From Thereva unica (Eukaryota > Arthropoda > Insecta > Diptera > Therevidae), in NCBI GenBank assembly GCA_949987705.1, contig OX465286.1:13715676-13779675 (forward strand): a stretch of 64,000 nt of DNA, given 5' to 3'. The notes under the pieces were generated by a model. The model was given only the letters and a program-made list of their open reading frames with translations, was not told where the DNA came from and did not search any database. Shown here piece by piece: positions 26,223 through 41,160 of the stretch; position 1 is the first letter of the stretch, and each line of letters opens with the position of its first letter. The position numbers and the translations under genes are program-made.

Positions 26223-29200
26223 TCATTAAGATCCCAGCACTTTCGTGAAATCGACCAAAAATATCCCAAGGGGTACCCCTTTGCAAAATTTCCGGTTTTG
26301 GGAAAATTCTGGAGTGGCCCTTTTTTGGATGGGAAATTGTTAGGGACCTCCCAGGGAGTCTGTGAATTCAATCCCACCCCGGGCTGACCAGTATTTCCCG
26401 AGATAATGGCCATTTCGCAACCCTCCTTAGGCCATTCACAAAAGGGGCCATAACTCCCGAACCCCTTGTTATTTCTGGACCAAATTAGGTGCGCTGAGCT
26501 CGGGGGAGCGAGCCCTTTCCAACGATGCCCCATTCATTAAGATCCCAGCACTTTCGTGAAATCGACCAAAAATATCCCAAGGGGTACCCCTTTGCAAAAT
26601 TTCCGGTTTTGGGAAAATTCTGGAGTGGCCCTTTTTTGGATGGGAAATTGTTAGGGACCTCCCAGGGAGTCTGTGAATTCAATCCCACCCCGGGCTGACC
26701 AGTATTTCCCGAGATAATGGCCATTTCGCAACCCTCCTTAGGCCATTCACAAAAGGGGCCATAACTCCCGAACCCCTTGTTATTTCTGGACCAAATTAGG
26801 TGCGCTGAGCTCGGGGGAGCGAGCCCTTTCCAACGATGCCCCATTCATTAAGATCCCAGCACTTTCGTGAAATCGACCAAAAATATCCCAAGGGGTACCC
26901 CTTTGCAAAATTTCCGGTTTTGGGAAAATTCTGGAGTGGCCCTTTTTTGGATGGGAAATTGTTAGGGACCTCCCAGGGAGTCTGTGAATTCAATCCCACC
27001 CCGGGCTGACCAGTATTTCCCGAGATAATGGCCATTTCGCAACCCTCCTTAGGCCATTCACAAAAGGGGCCATAACTCCCGAACCCCTTGTTATTTCTGG
27101 ACCAAATTAGGTGCGCTGAGCTCGGGGGAGCGAGCCCTTTCCAACGATGCCCCATTCATTAAGATCCCAGCACTTTCGTGAAATCGACCAAAAATATCCC
27201 AAGGGGTACCCCTTTGCAAAATTTCCGGTTTTGGGAAAATTCTGGAGTGGCCCTTTTTTGGATGGGAAATTGTTAGGGACCTCCCAGGGAGTCTATGAAT
27301 TCAATCCCACCCCGGGCTGACCAGTATTTCCCGAGATAATGGCCATTTCGCAACCCTCCTTAGGCCATTCACAAAAGGGGCCATAACTCCCGAACCCCTT
27401 GTTATTTCTGGACCAAATTAGGTGCGCTGAGCTCGGGGGAGCGAGCCCTTTCCAACGATGCCCCATTCATTAAGATCCCAGCACTTTCGTGAAATCGACC
27501 AAAAATATCCCAAGGGGTGCCCCTTTGCAAAATTTCCGGTTTTGGGAAAATTCTGGAGTGGCCCTTTTTTGGATGGGAAATTGTTAGGGACCTCCCAGGG
27601 AGTCTGTGAATTCAATCCCACCCCGGGCTGACCAGTATTTCCCGAGATAATGGCCATTTCGCAACCCTCCTTAGGCCATTCACAAAAGGGGCCATAACTC
27701 CCGAACCCCTTGTTATTTCTGGACCAAATTAGGTGCGCTGAGCTCGGGGGAGCAAGCCCTTTCCAACGATGCCCCATTCATTAAGATCCCAGCACTTTCG
27801 TGAAATCGACCAAAAATATCCCAAGGGGTACCCCTTTGCAAAATTTCCGGTTTTGGGAAAATTCTGGAGTGGCCCTTTTTTGGATGGGAAATTGTTAGGG
27901 ACCTCCCAGGGAGTCTGTGAATTCAATCCCACCCCGGGCTGACCAGTATTTCCCGAGATAATGGCCATTTCGCAACCCTCCGTTGGCCATTCACAAAAGG
28001 GGCCATAACTCCCGAACCCCTTGTTATTTCTGGACCAAATTAGGTGCGCTGAGCTCGGGGGAGCGAGCCCTTTCCAACGATGCCCCATTCATTAAGATCC
28101 CAGCACTTTCGTGAAATCGACCAAAAATATCCCAAGGGGTACCCCTTTGCAAAATTTGCGGTTTTGGGAAAATTCTGGAGTGGCCCTTTTTTGGATGGGA
28201 AATTGTTAGGGACCTCCCAGGGAGTCTGTGAATTCAATCCCACCCCGGGCTGACCAGTATTTCCCGAGATAATGGCCATTTCGCAACCCTCCTTAGGCCA
28301 TTCACAAAAGGGGCCATAACTCCCGAACCCTTTGTTATTTCTGGACCAAATTAGGTGCGCTGAGCTCGGGGGAGCGAGCCCTTTCCAACGATGCCCCATT
28401 CATTAAGATCCCAGCACTTTCGTGAAATCGACCAAAAATATCCCAAGGGGTACCCCTTTGCAAAATTTCCGGTTTTGGGAAAATTCTGGAGTGGCCCTTT
28501 TTTGGATGGGAAATTGTTAGGGACCTCCCAGGGAGTCTGTGAATTCAATCCCACCCCGGGCTGACCAGTATTTCCCGAGATAATGGCCATTTCGCAACCC
28601 TCCGTTGGCCATTCACAAAAGGGGCCATAACTCCCGAACCCCTTGTTATTTCTGGACCAAATTAGGTGCGCTGAGCTCGGGGGAGCGAGCCCTTTCCAAC
28701 GATGCCCCATTCATTAAGATCCCAGCACTTTCGTGAAATCGACCAAAAATATCCCAAGGGGTACCCCTTTGCAAAATTTCCGGTTTTGGGAAAATTCTGG
28801 AGTGGCCCTTTTTTGGATGGGAAATTGTTAGGGACCTCCCAGGGAGTCTGTGAATTCAATCCCACCCCGGGCTGACCAGTATTTCCCGAGATAATGGCCA
28901 TTTCGCAACCCTCCTTAGGCCATTCACAAAAGGGGCCATAACTCCCGAACCCCTTGTTATTTCTGGACCAAATTAGGTGCGCTGAGCTCGGGGGAGCGAG
29001 CCCTTTCCAACGATGCCCCATTCATTAAGATCCCAGCACTTTCGTGAAATCGACCAAAAATATCCCAAGGGGTACCCCTTTGCAAAATTTCCGGTTTTGG
29101 GAAAATTCTGGAGTGGCCCTTTTTTGGATGGGAAATTGTTAGGGACCTCCCAGGGAGTCTGTGAATTCAATCCCACCCCGGGCTGACCAGTATTTCCCGA

Positions 29201-31774
29201 GATAATGGCCATTTCGCAACCCTCCTTAGGCCATTCACAAAAGGGGCCATAACTCCCGAACCCCTTGTTATTTCTGGACCAAATTAGGTGCGCTGAGCTC
29301 GGGGGAGCGAGCCCTTTCCAACGATGCCCCATTCATTAAGATCCCAGCACTTTCGTGAAATCGACCAAAAATATCCCAAGGGGTACCCCTTTGCAAAATT
29401 TCCGGTTTTGGGAAAATTCTGGAGTGGCCCTTTTTTGGATGGGAAATTGTTAGGGACCTCCCAGGGAGTCTGTGAATTCAATCCCACCCCGGGCTGACCA
29501 GTATTTCCCGAGATAATGGCCATTTCGCAACCCTCCTTAGGCCATTCACAAAAGGGGCCATAACTCCCGAACCCCTTGTTATTTCTGGACCAAATTAGGT
29601 GCGCTGAGCTCGGGGGAGCGAGCCCTTTCCAACGATGCCCCATTCATTAAGATCCCAGCACTTTCGTGAAATCGACCAAAAATATCCCAAGGGGTACCCC
29701 TTTGCAAAATTTGCGGTTTTGGGAAAATTCTGGAGTGGCCCTTTTTTGGATGGGAAATTGTTAGGGACCTCCCAGGGAGTCTGTGAATTCAATCCCACCC
29801 CGGGCTGACCAGTATTTCCCGAGATAATGGCCATTTCGCAACCCTCCGTTGGCCATTCACAAAAGGGGCCATAACTCCCGAACCCCTTGTTATTTCTGGA
29901 CCAAATTAGGTGCGCTGAGCTCGGGGGAGCGAGCCCTTTCCAACGATGCCCCATTCATTAAGATCCCAGCACTTTCGTGAAATCGACCAAAAATATCCCA
30001 AGGGGTACCCCTTTGCAAAATTTGCGGTTTTGGGAAAATTCTGGAGTGGCCCTTTTTTGGATGGGAAATTGTTAGGGACCTCCCAGGGAGTCTGTGAATT
30101 CAATCCCACCCCGGGCTGACCAGTATTTCCCGAGATAATGGCCATTTCGCAACCCTCCTTAGGCCATTCACAAAAGGGGCCATAACTCCCGAACCCCTTG
30201 TTATTTCTGGACCAAATCAAGTGCCTGAACTCGGGGGAGCGAGCCCTTTCCAACGATGCCCCATTCATTAAGATCCCAGCACTTTCGTGAAATCGACCAA
30301 AAATATCCCAAGGGGTACCCCTTTGCAAAATTTCCGGTTTTGGGAAAATTCTGGAGTGGCCCTTTTTTGGATGGGAAATTGTTAGGGACCTCCCAGGGAG
30401 TCTGTGAATTCAATCCCACCCCGGGCTGACCAGTATTTCCCGAGATAATGGCCATTTCGCAACCCTCCTTAGGCCATTCACAAAAGGGGCCATAACTCCC
30501 GAACCCCTTGTTATTTCTGGACCAAATTAGGTGCGCTGAGCTCGGGGGAGCAAGCCCTTTCCAACGATGCCCCATTCATTAAGATCCCAGCACTTTCGTG
30601 AAATCGACCAAAAATATCCCAAGGGGTACCCCTTTGCAAAATTTCCGGTTTTGGGAAAATTCTGGAGTGGCCCTTTTTTGGATGGGAAATTGTTAGGGAC
30701 CTCCCAGGGAGTCTGTGAATTCAATCCCACCCCGGGCTGACCAGTATTTCCCGAGATAATGGCCATTTCGCAACCCTCCTTAGGCCATTCACAAAAGGGG
30801 CCATAACTCCCGAACCCCTTGTTATTTCTGGACCAAATTAGGTGCGCCGAGCTCGGGGGAGCAAGCCCTTTCCAACGATGCCCCATTCATTAAGATCCCA
30901 GCACTTTCGTGAAATCGACCAAAAATATCCCAAGGGGTACCCCTTTGCAAAATTTCCGGTTTTGGGAAAATTCTGGAGTGGCCCTTTTTTGGATGGGAAA
31001 TTGTTAGGGACCTCCCAGGGAGTCTGTGAATTCAATCCCACCCCGGGCTGACCAGTATTTCCCGAGATAATGGCCATTTCGCAACCCTCCTTAGGCCATT
31101 CACAAAAGGGGCCATAACTCCCGAACCCCTTGTTATTTCTGGACCAAATTAGGTGCGCTGAGCTCGGGGGAGCGAGCCCTTTCCAACGATGCCCCATTCA
31201 TTAAGATCCCAGCACTTTCGTGAAATCGACCAAAAATATCCCAAGGGGTACCCCTTTGCAAAATTTCCGGTTTTGGGAAAATTCTGGAGTGGCCCTTTTT
31301 TGGATGGGAAATTGTTAGGGACCTCCCAGGGAGTCTGTGAATTCAATCCCACCCCGGGCTGACCAGTATTTCCCGAGATAATGGCCATTTCGCAACCCTC
31401 CTTAGGCCATTCACAAAAGGGGCCATAACTCCCGAACCCCTTGTTATTTCTGGACCAAATTAGGTGCGCTGAGCTCGGGGGAGCGAGCCCTTTCCAACGA
31501 TGCCCCATTCATTAAGATCCCAGCACTTTCGTGAAATCGACCAAAAATATCCCAAGGGGTACCCCTTTGCAAAATTTGCGGTTTTGGGAAAATTCTGGAG
31601 TGGCCCTTTTTTGGATGGGAAATTGTTAGGGACCTCCCAGGGAGTCTGTGAATTCAATCCCACCCCGGGCTGACCAGTATTTCCCGAGATAATGGCCATT
31701 TCGCAACCCTCCTTAGGCCATTCACAAAAGGGGCCATAACTCCCGAACCCCTTGTTATTTCTGGACCAAATTAG

Positions 31775-34700
31775 GTGCGCCGAGCTCGGGGGAGCAAGCC
31801 CTTTCCAACGATGCCCCATTCATTAAGATCCCAGCACTTTCGTGAAATCGACCAAAAATATCCCAAGGGGTACCCCTTTGCAAAATTTCCGGTTTTGGGA
31901 AAATTCTGGAGTGGCCCTTTTTTGGATGGGAAATTGTTAGGGACCTCCCAGGGAGTCTGTGAATTCAATCCCACCCCGGGCTGACCAGTATTTCCCGAGA
32001 TAATGGCCATTTCGCAACCCTCCGTTGGCCATTCACAAAAGGGGCCATAACTCCCGAACCCCTTGTTATTTCTGGACCAAATTAGGTGCGCCGAGCTCGG
32101 GGGAGCAAGCCCTTTCCAACGATGCCCCATTCATTAAGATCCCAGCACTTTCGTGAAATCGACCAAAAATATCCCAAGGGGTACCCCTTTGCAAAATTTG
32201 CGGTTTTGGGAAAATTCTGGAGTGGCCCTTTTTTGGATGGGAAATTGTTAGGGACCTCCCAGGGAGTCTGTGAATTCAATCCCACCCCGGGCTGACCAGT
32301 ATTTCCCGAGATAATGGCCATTTCGCAACCCTCCGTTGGCCATTCACAAAAGGGGCCATAACTCCCGAACCCCTTGTTATTTCTGGACCAAATTAGGTGC
32401 GCCGAGCTCGGGGGAGCAAGCCCTTTCCAACGATGCCCCATTCATTAAGATCCCAGCACTTTCGTGAAATCGACCAAAAATATCCCAAGGGGTACCCCTT
32501 TGCAAAATTTCCGGTTTTGGGAAAATTCTGGAGTGGCCCTTTTTTGGATGGGAAATTGTTAGGGACCTCCCAGGGAGTCTGTGAATTCAATCCCACCCCG
32601 GGCTGACCAGTATTTCCCGAGATAATGGCCATTTCGCAACCCTCCTTAGGCCATTCACAAAAGGGGCCATAACTCCCGAACCCCTTGTTATTTCTGGACC
32701 AAATTAGGTGCGCTGAGCTCGGGGGAGCGAGCCCTTTCCAACGATGCCCCATTCATTAAGATCCCAGCACTTTCGTGAAATCGACCAAAAATATCCCAAG
32801 GGGTACCCCTTTGCAAAATTTGCGGTTTTGGGAAAATTCTGGAGTGGCCCTTTTTTGGATGGGAAATTGTTAGGGACCTCCCAGGGAGTCTGTGAATTCA
32901 ATCCCACCCCGGGCTGACCAGTATTTCCCGAGATAATGGCCATTTCGCAACCCTCCTTAGGCCATTCACAAAAGGGGCCATAACTCCCGAACCCCTTGTT
33001 ATTTCTGGACCAAATTAGGTGCGCCGAGCTCGGGGGAGCAAGCCCTTTCCAACGATGCCCCATTCATTAAGATCCCAGCACTTTCGTGAAATCGACCAAA
33101 AATATCCCAAGGGGTACCCCTTTGCAAAATTTCCGGTTTTGGGAAAATTCTGGAGTGGCCCTTTTTTGGATGGGAAATTGTTAGGGACCTCCCAGGGAGT
33201 CTGTGAATTCAATCCCACCCCGGGCTGACCAGTATTTCCCGAGATAATGGCCATTTCGCAACCCTCCGTTGGCCATTCACAAAAGGGGCCATAACTCCCG
33301 AACCCCTTGTTATTTCTGGACCAAATTAGGTGCGCCGAGCTCGGGGGAGCAAGCCCTTTCCAACGATGCCCCATTCATTAAGATCCCAGCACTTTCGTGA
33401 AATCGACCAAAAATATCCCAAGGGGTACCCCTTTGCAAAATTTCCGGTTTTGGGAAAATTCTGGAGTGGCCCTTTTTTGGATGGGAAATTGTTAGGGACC
33501 TCCCAGGGAGTCTGTGAATTCAATCCCACCCCGGGCTGACCAGTATTTCCCGAGATAATGGCCATTTCGCAACCCTCCGTTGGCCATTCACAAAAGGGGC
33601 CATAACTCCCGAACCCCTTGTTATTTCTGGACCAAATTAGGTGCGCCGAGCTCGGGGGAGCAAGCCCTTTCCAACGATGCCCCATTCATTAAGATCCCAG
33701 CACTTTCGTGAAATCGACCAAAAATATCCCAAGGGGTACCCCTTTGCAAAATTTCCGGTTTTGGGAAAATTCTGGAGTGGCCCTTTTTTGGATGGGAAAT
33801 TGTTAGGGACCTCCCAGGGAGTCTGTGAATTCAATCCCACCCCGGGCTGACCAGTATTTCCCGAGATAATGGCCATTTCGCAACCCTCCTTAGGCCATTC
33901 ACAAAAGGGGCCATAACTCCCGAACCCCTTGTTATTTCTGGACCAAATTAGGTGCGCCGAGCTCGGGGGAGCAAGCCCTTTCCAACGATGCCCCATTCAT
34001 TAAGATCCCAGCACTTTCGTGAAATCGACCAAAAATATCCCAAGGGGTACCCCTTTGCAAAATTTGCGGTTTTGGGAAAATTCTGGAGTGGCCCTTTTTT
34101 GGATGGGAAATTGTTAGGGACCTCCCAGGGAGTCTGTGAATTCAATCCCACCCCGGGCTGACCAGTATTTCCCGAGATAATGGCCATTTCGCAACCCTCC
34201 TTAGGCCATTCACAAAAGGGGCCATAACTCCCGAACCCCTTGTTATTTCTGGACCAAATTAGGTGCGCTGAGCTCGGGGGAGCGAGCCCTTTCCAACGAT
34301 GCCCCATTCATTAAGATCCCAGCACTTTCGTGAAATCGACCAAAAATATCCCAAGGGGTACCCCTTTGCAAAATTTGCGGTTTTGGGAAAATTCTGGAGT
34401 GGCCCTTTTTTGGATGGGAAATTGTTAGGGACCTCCCAGGGAGTCTGTGAATTCAATCCCACCCCGGGCTGACCAGTATTTCCCGAGATAATGGCCATTT
34501 CGCAACCCTCCGTTGGCCATTCACAAAAGGGGCCATAACTCCCGAACCCCTTGTTATTTCTGGACCAAATTAGGTGCGCCGAGCTCGGGGGAGCAAGCCC
34601 TTTCCAACGATGCCCCATTCATTAAGATCCCAGCACTTTCGTGAAATCGACCAAAAATATCCCAAGGGGTACCCCTTTGCAAAATTTCCGGTTTTGGGAA

Positions 34701-37700
34701 AATTCTGGAGTGGCCCTTTTTTGGATGGGAAATTGTTAGGGACCTCCCAGGGAGTCTGTGAATTCAATCCCACCCCGGGCTGACCAGTATTTCCCGAGAT
34801 AATGGCCATTTCGCAACCCTCCTTAGGCCATTCACAAAAGGGGCCATAACTCCCGAACCCCTTGTTATTTCTGGACCAAATTAGGTGCGCCGAGCTCGGG
34901 GGAGCAAGCCCTTTCCAACGATGCCCCATTCATTAAGATCCCAGCACTTTCGTGAAATCGACCAAAAATATCCCAAGGGGTACCCCTTTGCAAAATTTGC
35001 GGTTTTGGGAAAATTCTGGAGTGGCCCTTTTTTGGATGGGAAATTGTTAGGGACCTCCCAGGGAGTCTGTGAATTCAATCCCACCCCGGGCTGACCAGTA
35101 TTTCCCGAGATAATGGCCATTTCGCAACCCTCCTTAGGCCATTCACAAAAGGGGCCATAACTCCCGAACCCCTTGTTATTTCTGGACCAAATTAGGTGCG
35201 CTGAGCTCGGGGGAGCGAGCCCTTTCCAACGATGCCCCATTCATTAAGATCCCAGCACTTTCGTGAAATCGACCAAAAATATCCCAAGGGGTACCCCTTT
35301 GCAAAATTTGCGGTTTTGGGAAAATTCTGGAGTGGCCCTTTTTTGGATGGGAAATTGTTAGGGACCTCCCAGGGAGTCTGTGAATTCAATCCCACCCCGG
35401 GCTGACCAGTATTTCCCGAGATAATGGCCATTTCGTAACCCTCCTTAGGCCATTCACAAAAGGGGCCATAACTCCCGAACCCCTTGTTATTTCTGGACCA
35501 AATTAGGTGCGCCGAGCTCGGGGGAGCAAGCCCTTTCCAACGATGCCCCATTCATTAAGATCCCAGCACTTTCGTGAAATCGACCAAAAATATCCCAAGG
35601 GGTACCCCTTTGCAAAATTTCCGGTTTTGGGAAAATTCTGGAGTGGCCCTTTTTTGGATGGGAAATTGTTAGGGACCTCCCAGGGAGTCTGTGAATTCAA
35701 TCCCACCCCGGGCTGACCAGTATTTCCCGAGATAATGGCCATTTCGCAACCCTCCGTTGGCCATTCACAAAAGGGGCCATAACTCCCGAACCCCTTGTTA
35801 TTTCTGGACCAAATTAGGTGCGCCGAGCTCGGGGGAGCAAGCCCTTTCCAACGATGCCCCATTCATTAAGATCCCAGCACTTTCGTGAAATCGACCAAAA
35901 ATATCCCAAGGGGTACCCCTTTGCAAAATTTCCGGTTTTGGGAAAATTCTGGAGTGGCCCTTTTTTGGATGGGAAATTGTTAGGGACCTCCCAGGGAGTC
36001 TGTGAATTCAATCCCACCCCGGGCTGACCAGTATTTCCCGAGATAATGGCCATTTCGCAACCCTCCGTTGGCCATTCACAAAAGGGGCCATAACTCCCGA
36101 ACCCCTTGTTATTTCTGGACCAAATTAGGTGCGCCGAGCTCGGGGGAGCAAGCCCTTTCCAACGATGCCCCATTCATTAAGATCCCAGCACTTTCGTGAA
36201 ATCGACCAAAAATATCCCAAGGGGTACCCCTTTGCAAAATTTCCGGTTTTGGGAAAATTCTGGAGTGGCCCTTTTTTGGATGGGAAATTGTTAGGGACCT
36301 CCCAGGGAGTCTGTGAATTCAATCCCACCCCGGGCTGACCAGTATTTCCCGAGATAATGGCCATTTCGCAACCCTCCTTAGGCCATTCACAAAAGGGGCC
36401 ATAACTCCCGAACCCCTTGTTATTTCTGGACCAAATTAGGTGCGCCGAGCTCGGGGGAGCAAGCCCTTTCCAACGATGCCCCATTCATTAAGATCCCAGC
36501 ACTTTCGTGAAATCGACCAAAAATATCCCAAGGGGTACCCCTTTGCAAAATTTCCGGTTTTGGGAAAATTCTGGAGTGGCCCTTTTTTGGATGGGAAATT
36601 GTTAGGGACCTCCCAGGGAGTCTGTGAATTCAATCCCACCCCGGGCTGACCAGTATTTCCCGAGATAATGGCCATTTCGCAACCCTCCGTTGGCCATTCA
36701 CAAAAGGGGCCATAACTCCCGAACCCCTTGTTATTTCTGGACCAAATTAGGTGCGCCGAGCTCGGGGGAGCAAGCCCTTTCCAACGATGCCCCATTCATT
36801 AAGATCCCAGCACTTTCGTGAAATCGACCAAAAATATCCCAAGGGGTACCCCTTTGCAAAATTTCCGGTTTTGGGAAAATTCTGGAGTGGCCCTTTTTTG
36901 GATGGGAAATTGTTAGGGACCTCCCAGGGAGTCTGTGAATTCAATCCCACCCCGGGCTGACCAGTATTTCCCGAGATAATGGCCATTTCGCAACCCTCCG
37001 TTGGCCATTCACAAAAGGGGCCATAACTCCCGAACCCCTTGTTATTTCTGGACCAAATTAGGTGCGCCGAGCTCGGGGGAGCAAGCCCTTTCCAACGATG
37101 CCCCATTCATTAAGATCCCAGCACTTTCGTGAAATCGACCAAAAATATCCCAAGGGGTACCCCTTTGCAAAATTTCCGGTTTTGGGAAAATTCTGGAGTG
37201 GCCCTTTTTTGGATGGGAAATTGTTAGGGACCTCCCAGGGAGTCTGTGAATTCAATCCCACCCCGGGCTGACCAGTATTTCCCGAGATAATGGCCATTTC
37301 GCAACCCTCCGTTGGCCATTCACAAAAGGGGCCATAACTCCCGAACCCCTTGTTATTTCTGGACCAAATTAGGTGCGCCGAGCTCGGGGGAGCAAGCCCT
37401 TTACAACGATGCCCCATTCATTAAGATCCCAGCACTTTCGTGAAATCGACCAAAAATATCCCAAGGGGTACCCCTTTGCAAAATTTCCGGTTTTGGGAAA
37501 ATTCTGGAGTGGCCCTTTTTTGGATGGAAAATTGTTAGGGACCTCCCAGGGAGTCTGTGAATTCAATCCCACCCCGGGCTGACCAGTATTTCCCGAGATA
37601 ATGGCCATTTCGCAACCCTCCTTAGGCCATTCACAAAAGGGGCCATAACTCCCGAACCCCTTGTTATTTCTGGACCAAATTAGGTGCGCTGAGCTCGGGG

Positions 37701-40700
37701 GAGCGAGCCCTTTCCAACGATGCCCCATTCATTAAGATCCCAGCACTTTCGTGAAATCGACCAAAAATATCCCAAGGGGTACCCCTTTGCAAAATTTGCG
37801 GTTTTGGGAAAATTCTGGAGTGGCCCTTTTTTGGATGGGAAATTGTTAGGGACCTCCCAGGGAGTCTGTGAATTCAATCCCACCCCGGGCTGACCAGTAT
37901 TTCCCGAGATAATGGCCATTTCGCAACCCTCCTTAGGCCATTCACAAAAGGGGCCATAACTCCCGAACCCCTTGTTATTTCTGGACCAAATTAGGTGCGC
38001 CGAGCTCGGGGGAGCAAGCCCTTTCCAACGATGCCCCATTCATTAAGATCCCAGCACTTTCGTGAAATCGACCAAAAATATCCCAAGGGGTACCCCTTTG
38101 CAAAATTTCCGGTTTTGGGAAAATTCTGGAGTGGCCCTTTTTTGGATGGGAAATTGTTAGGGACCTCCCAGGGAGTCTGTGAATTCAATCCCACCCCGGG
38201 CTGACCAGTATTTCCCGAGATAATGGCCATTTCGCAACCCTCCGTTGGCCATTCACAAAAGGGGCCATAACTCCCGAACCCCTTGTTATTTCTGGACCAA
38301 ATTAGGTGCGCCGAGCTCGGGGGAGCAAGCCCTTTCCAACGATGCCCCATTCATTAAGATCCCAGCACTTTCGTGAAATCGACCAAAAATATCCCAAGGG
38401 GTACCCCTTTGCAAAATTTCCGGTTTTGGGAAAATTCTGGAGTGGCCCTTTTTTGGATGGGAAATTGTTAGGGACCTCCCAGGGAGTCTGTGAATTCAAT
38501 CCCACCCCGGGCTGACCAGTATTTCCCGAGATAATGGCCATTTCGCAACCCTCCGTTGGCCATTCACAAAAGGGGCCATAACTCCCGAACCCCTTGTTAT
38601 TTCTGGACCAAATTAGGTGCGCCGAGCTCGGGGGAGCAAGCCCTTTCCAACGATGCCCCATTCATTAAGATCCCAGCACTTTCGTGAAATCGACCAAAAA
38701 TATCCCAAGGGGTACCCCTTTGCAAAATTTCCGGTTTTGGGAAAATTCTGGAGTGGCCCTTTTTTGGATGGGAAATTGTTAGGGACCTCCCAGGGAGTCT
38801 GTGAATTCAATCCCACCCCGGGCTGACCAGTATTTCCCGAGATAATGGCCATTTCGCAACCCTCCTTAGGCCATTCACAAAAGGGGCCATAACTCCCGAA
38901 CCCCTTGTTATTTCTGGACCAAATTAGGTGCGCTGAGCTCGGGGGAGCGAGCCCTTTCCAACGATGCCCCATTCATTAAGATCCCAGCACTTTCGTGAAA
39001 TCGACCAAAAATATCCCAAGGGGTACCCCTTTGCAAAATTTGCGGTTTTGGGAAAATTCTGGAGTGGCCCTTTTTTGGATGGGAAATTGTTAGGGACCTC
39101 CCAGGGAGTCTGTGAATTCAATCCCACCCCGGGCTGACCAGTATTTCCCGAGATAATGGCCATTTCGCAACCCTCCTTAGGCCATTCACAAAAGGGGCCA
39201 TAACTCCCGAACCCCTTGTTATTTCTGGACCAAATTAGGTGCGCTGAGCTCGGGGGAGCGAGCCCTTTCCAACGATGCCCCATTCATTAAGATCCCAGCA
39301 CTTTCGTGAAATCGACCAAAAATATCCCAAGGGGTACCCCTTTGCAAAATTTGCGGTTTTGGGAAAATTCTGGAGTGGCCCTTTTTTGGATGGGAAATTG
39401 TTAGGGACCTCCCAGGGAGTCTGTGAATTCAATCCCACCCCGGGCTGACCAGTATTTCCCGAGATAATGGCCATTTCGCAACCCTCCTTAGGCCATTCAC
39501 AAAAGGGGCCATAACTCCCGAACCCCTTGTTATTTCTGGACCAAATTAGGTGCGCTGAGCTCGGGGGAGCGAGCCCTTTCCAACGATGCCCCATTCATTA
39601 AGATCCCAGCACTTTCGTGAAATCGACCAAAAATATCCCAAGGGGTACCCCTTTGCAAAATTTGCGGTTTTGGGAAAATTCTGGAGTGGCCCTTTTTTGG
39701 ATGGGAAATTGTTAGGGACCTCCCAGGGAGTCTGTGAATTCAATCCCACCCCGGGCTGACCAGTATTTCCCGAGATAATGGCCATTTCGCAACCCTCCTT
39801 AGGCCATTCACAAAAGGGGCCATAACTCCCGAACCCCTTGTTATTTCTGGACCAAATTAGGTGCGCTGAGCTCGGGGGAGCGAGCCCTTTCCAACGATGC
39901 CCCATTCATTAAGATCCCAGCACTTTCGTGAAATCGACCAAAAATATCCCAAGGGGTACCCCTTTGCAAAATTTGCGGTTTTGGGAAAATTCTGGAGTGG
40001 CCCTTTTTTGGATGGGAAATTGTTAGGGACCTCCCAGGGAGTCTGTGAATTCAATCCCACCCCGGGCTGACCAGTATTTCCCGAGATAATGGCCATTTCG
40101 CAACCCTCCTTAGGCCATTCACAAAAGGGGCCATAACTCCCGAACCCCTTGTTATTTCTGGACCAAATTAGGTGCGCCGAGCTCGGGGGAGCAAGCCCTT
40201 TCCAACGATGCCCCATTCATTAAGATCCCAGCACTTTCGTGAAATCGACCAAAAATATCCCAAGGGGTACCCCTTTGCAAAATTTCCGGTTTTGGGAAAA
40301 TTCTGGAGTGGCCCTTTTTTGGATGGCAAATTGTTAGGGACCTCCCAGGGAGTCTGTGAATTCAATCCCACCCCGGGCTGACCAGTATTTCCCGAGATAA
40401 TGGCCATTTCGCAACCCTCCGTTGGCCATTCACAAAAGGGGCCATAACTCCCGAACCCCTTGTTATTTCTGGACCAAATTAGGTGCGCCGAGCTCGGGGG
40501 AGCAAGCCCTTTCCAACGATGCCCCATTCATTAAGATCCCAGCACTTTCGTGAAATCGACCAAAAATATCCCAAGGGGTACCCCTTTGCAAAATTTCCGG
40601 TTTTGGGAAAATTCTGGAGTGGCCCTTTTTTGGATGGGAAATTGTTAGGGACCTCCCAGGGAGTCTGTGAATTCAATCCCACCCCGGGCTGACCAGTATT

Positions 40701-41160
40701 TCCCGAGATAATGGCCATTTCGCAACCCTCCGTTGGCCATTCACAAAAGGGGCCATAACTCCCGAACCCCTTGTTATTTCTGGACCAAATTAGGTGCGCC
40801 GAGCTCGGGGGAGCAAGCCCTTTCCAACGATGCCCCATTCATTAAGATCCCAGCACTTTCGTGAAATCGACCAAAAATATCCCAAGGGGTACCCCTTTGC
40901 AAAATTTCCGGTTTTGGGAAAATTCTGGAGTGGCCCTTTTTTGGATGGGAAATTGTTAGGGACCTCCCAGGGAGTCTGTGAATTCAATCCCACCCCGGGC
41001 TGACCAGTATTTCCCGAGATAATGGCCATTTCGCAACCCTCCTTAGGCCATTCACAAAAGGGGCCATAACTCCCGAACCCCTTGTTATTTCTGGACCAAA
41101 TTAGGTGCGCTGAGCTCGGGGGAGCGAGCCCTTTCCAACGATGCCCCATTCATTAAGATC
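31775..41160. repeat. Satellite region rich in the GCGCCGAGCTC/AGCAAGCC monomer type
   Basis: Monomers with the linked changes GCGCCGAGCTC and GAGCAAGCC dominate this region. A recurring trio of such monomers (two with CCGTTGG, then one with CCTTAGG) starts near 33019, 35507, 37995 and 40172. The first intervals are 2488 bp (8 monomers) and the last is 2177 bp (7 monomers). Most intervening monomers carry the TTTGCGG variant. This is an imperfect higher-order arrangement. Confidence 0.75.
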
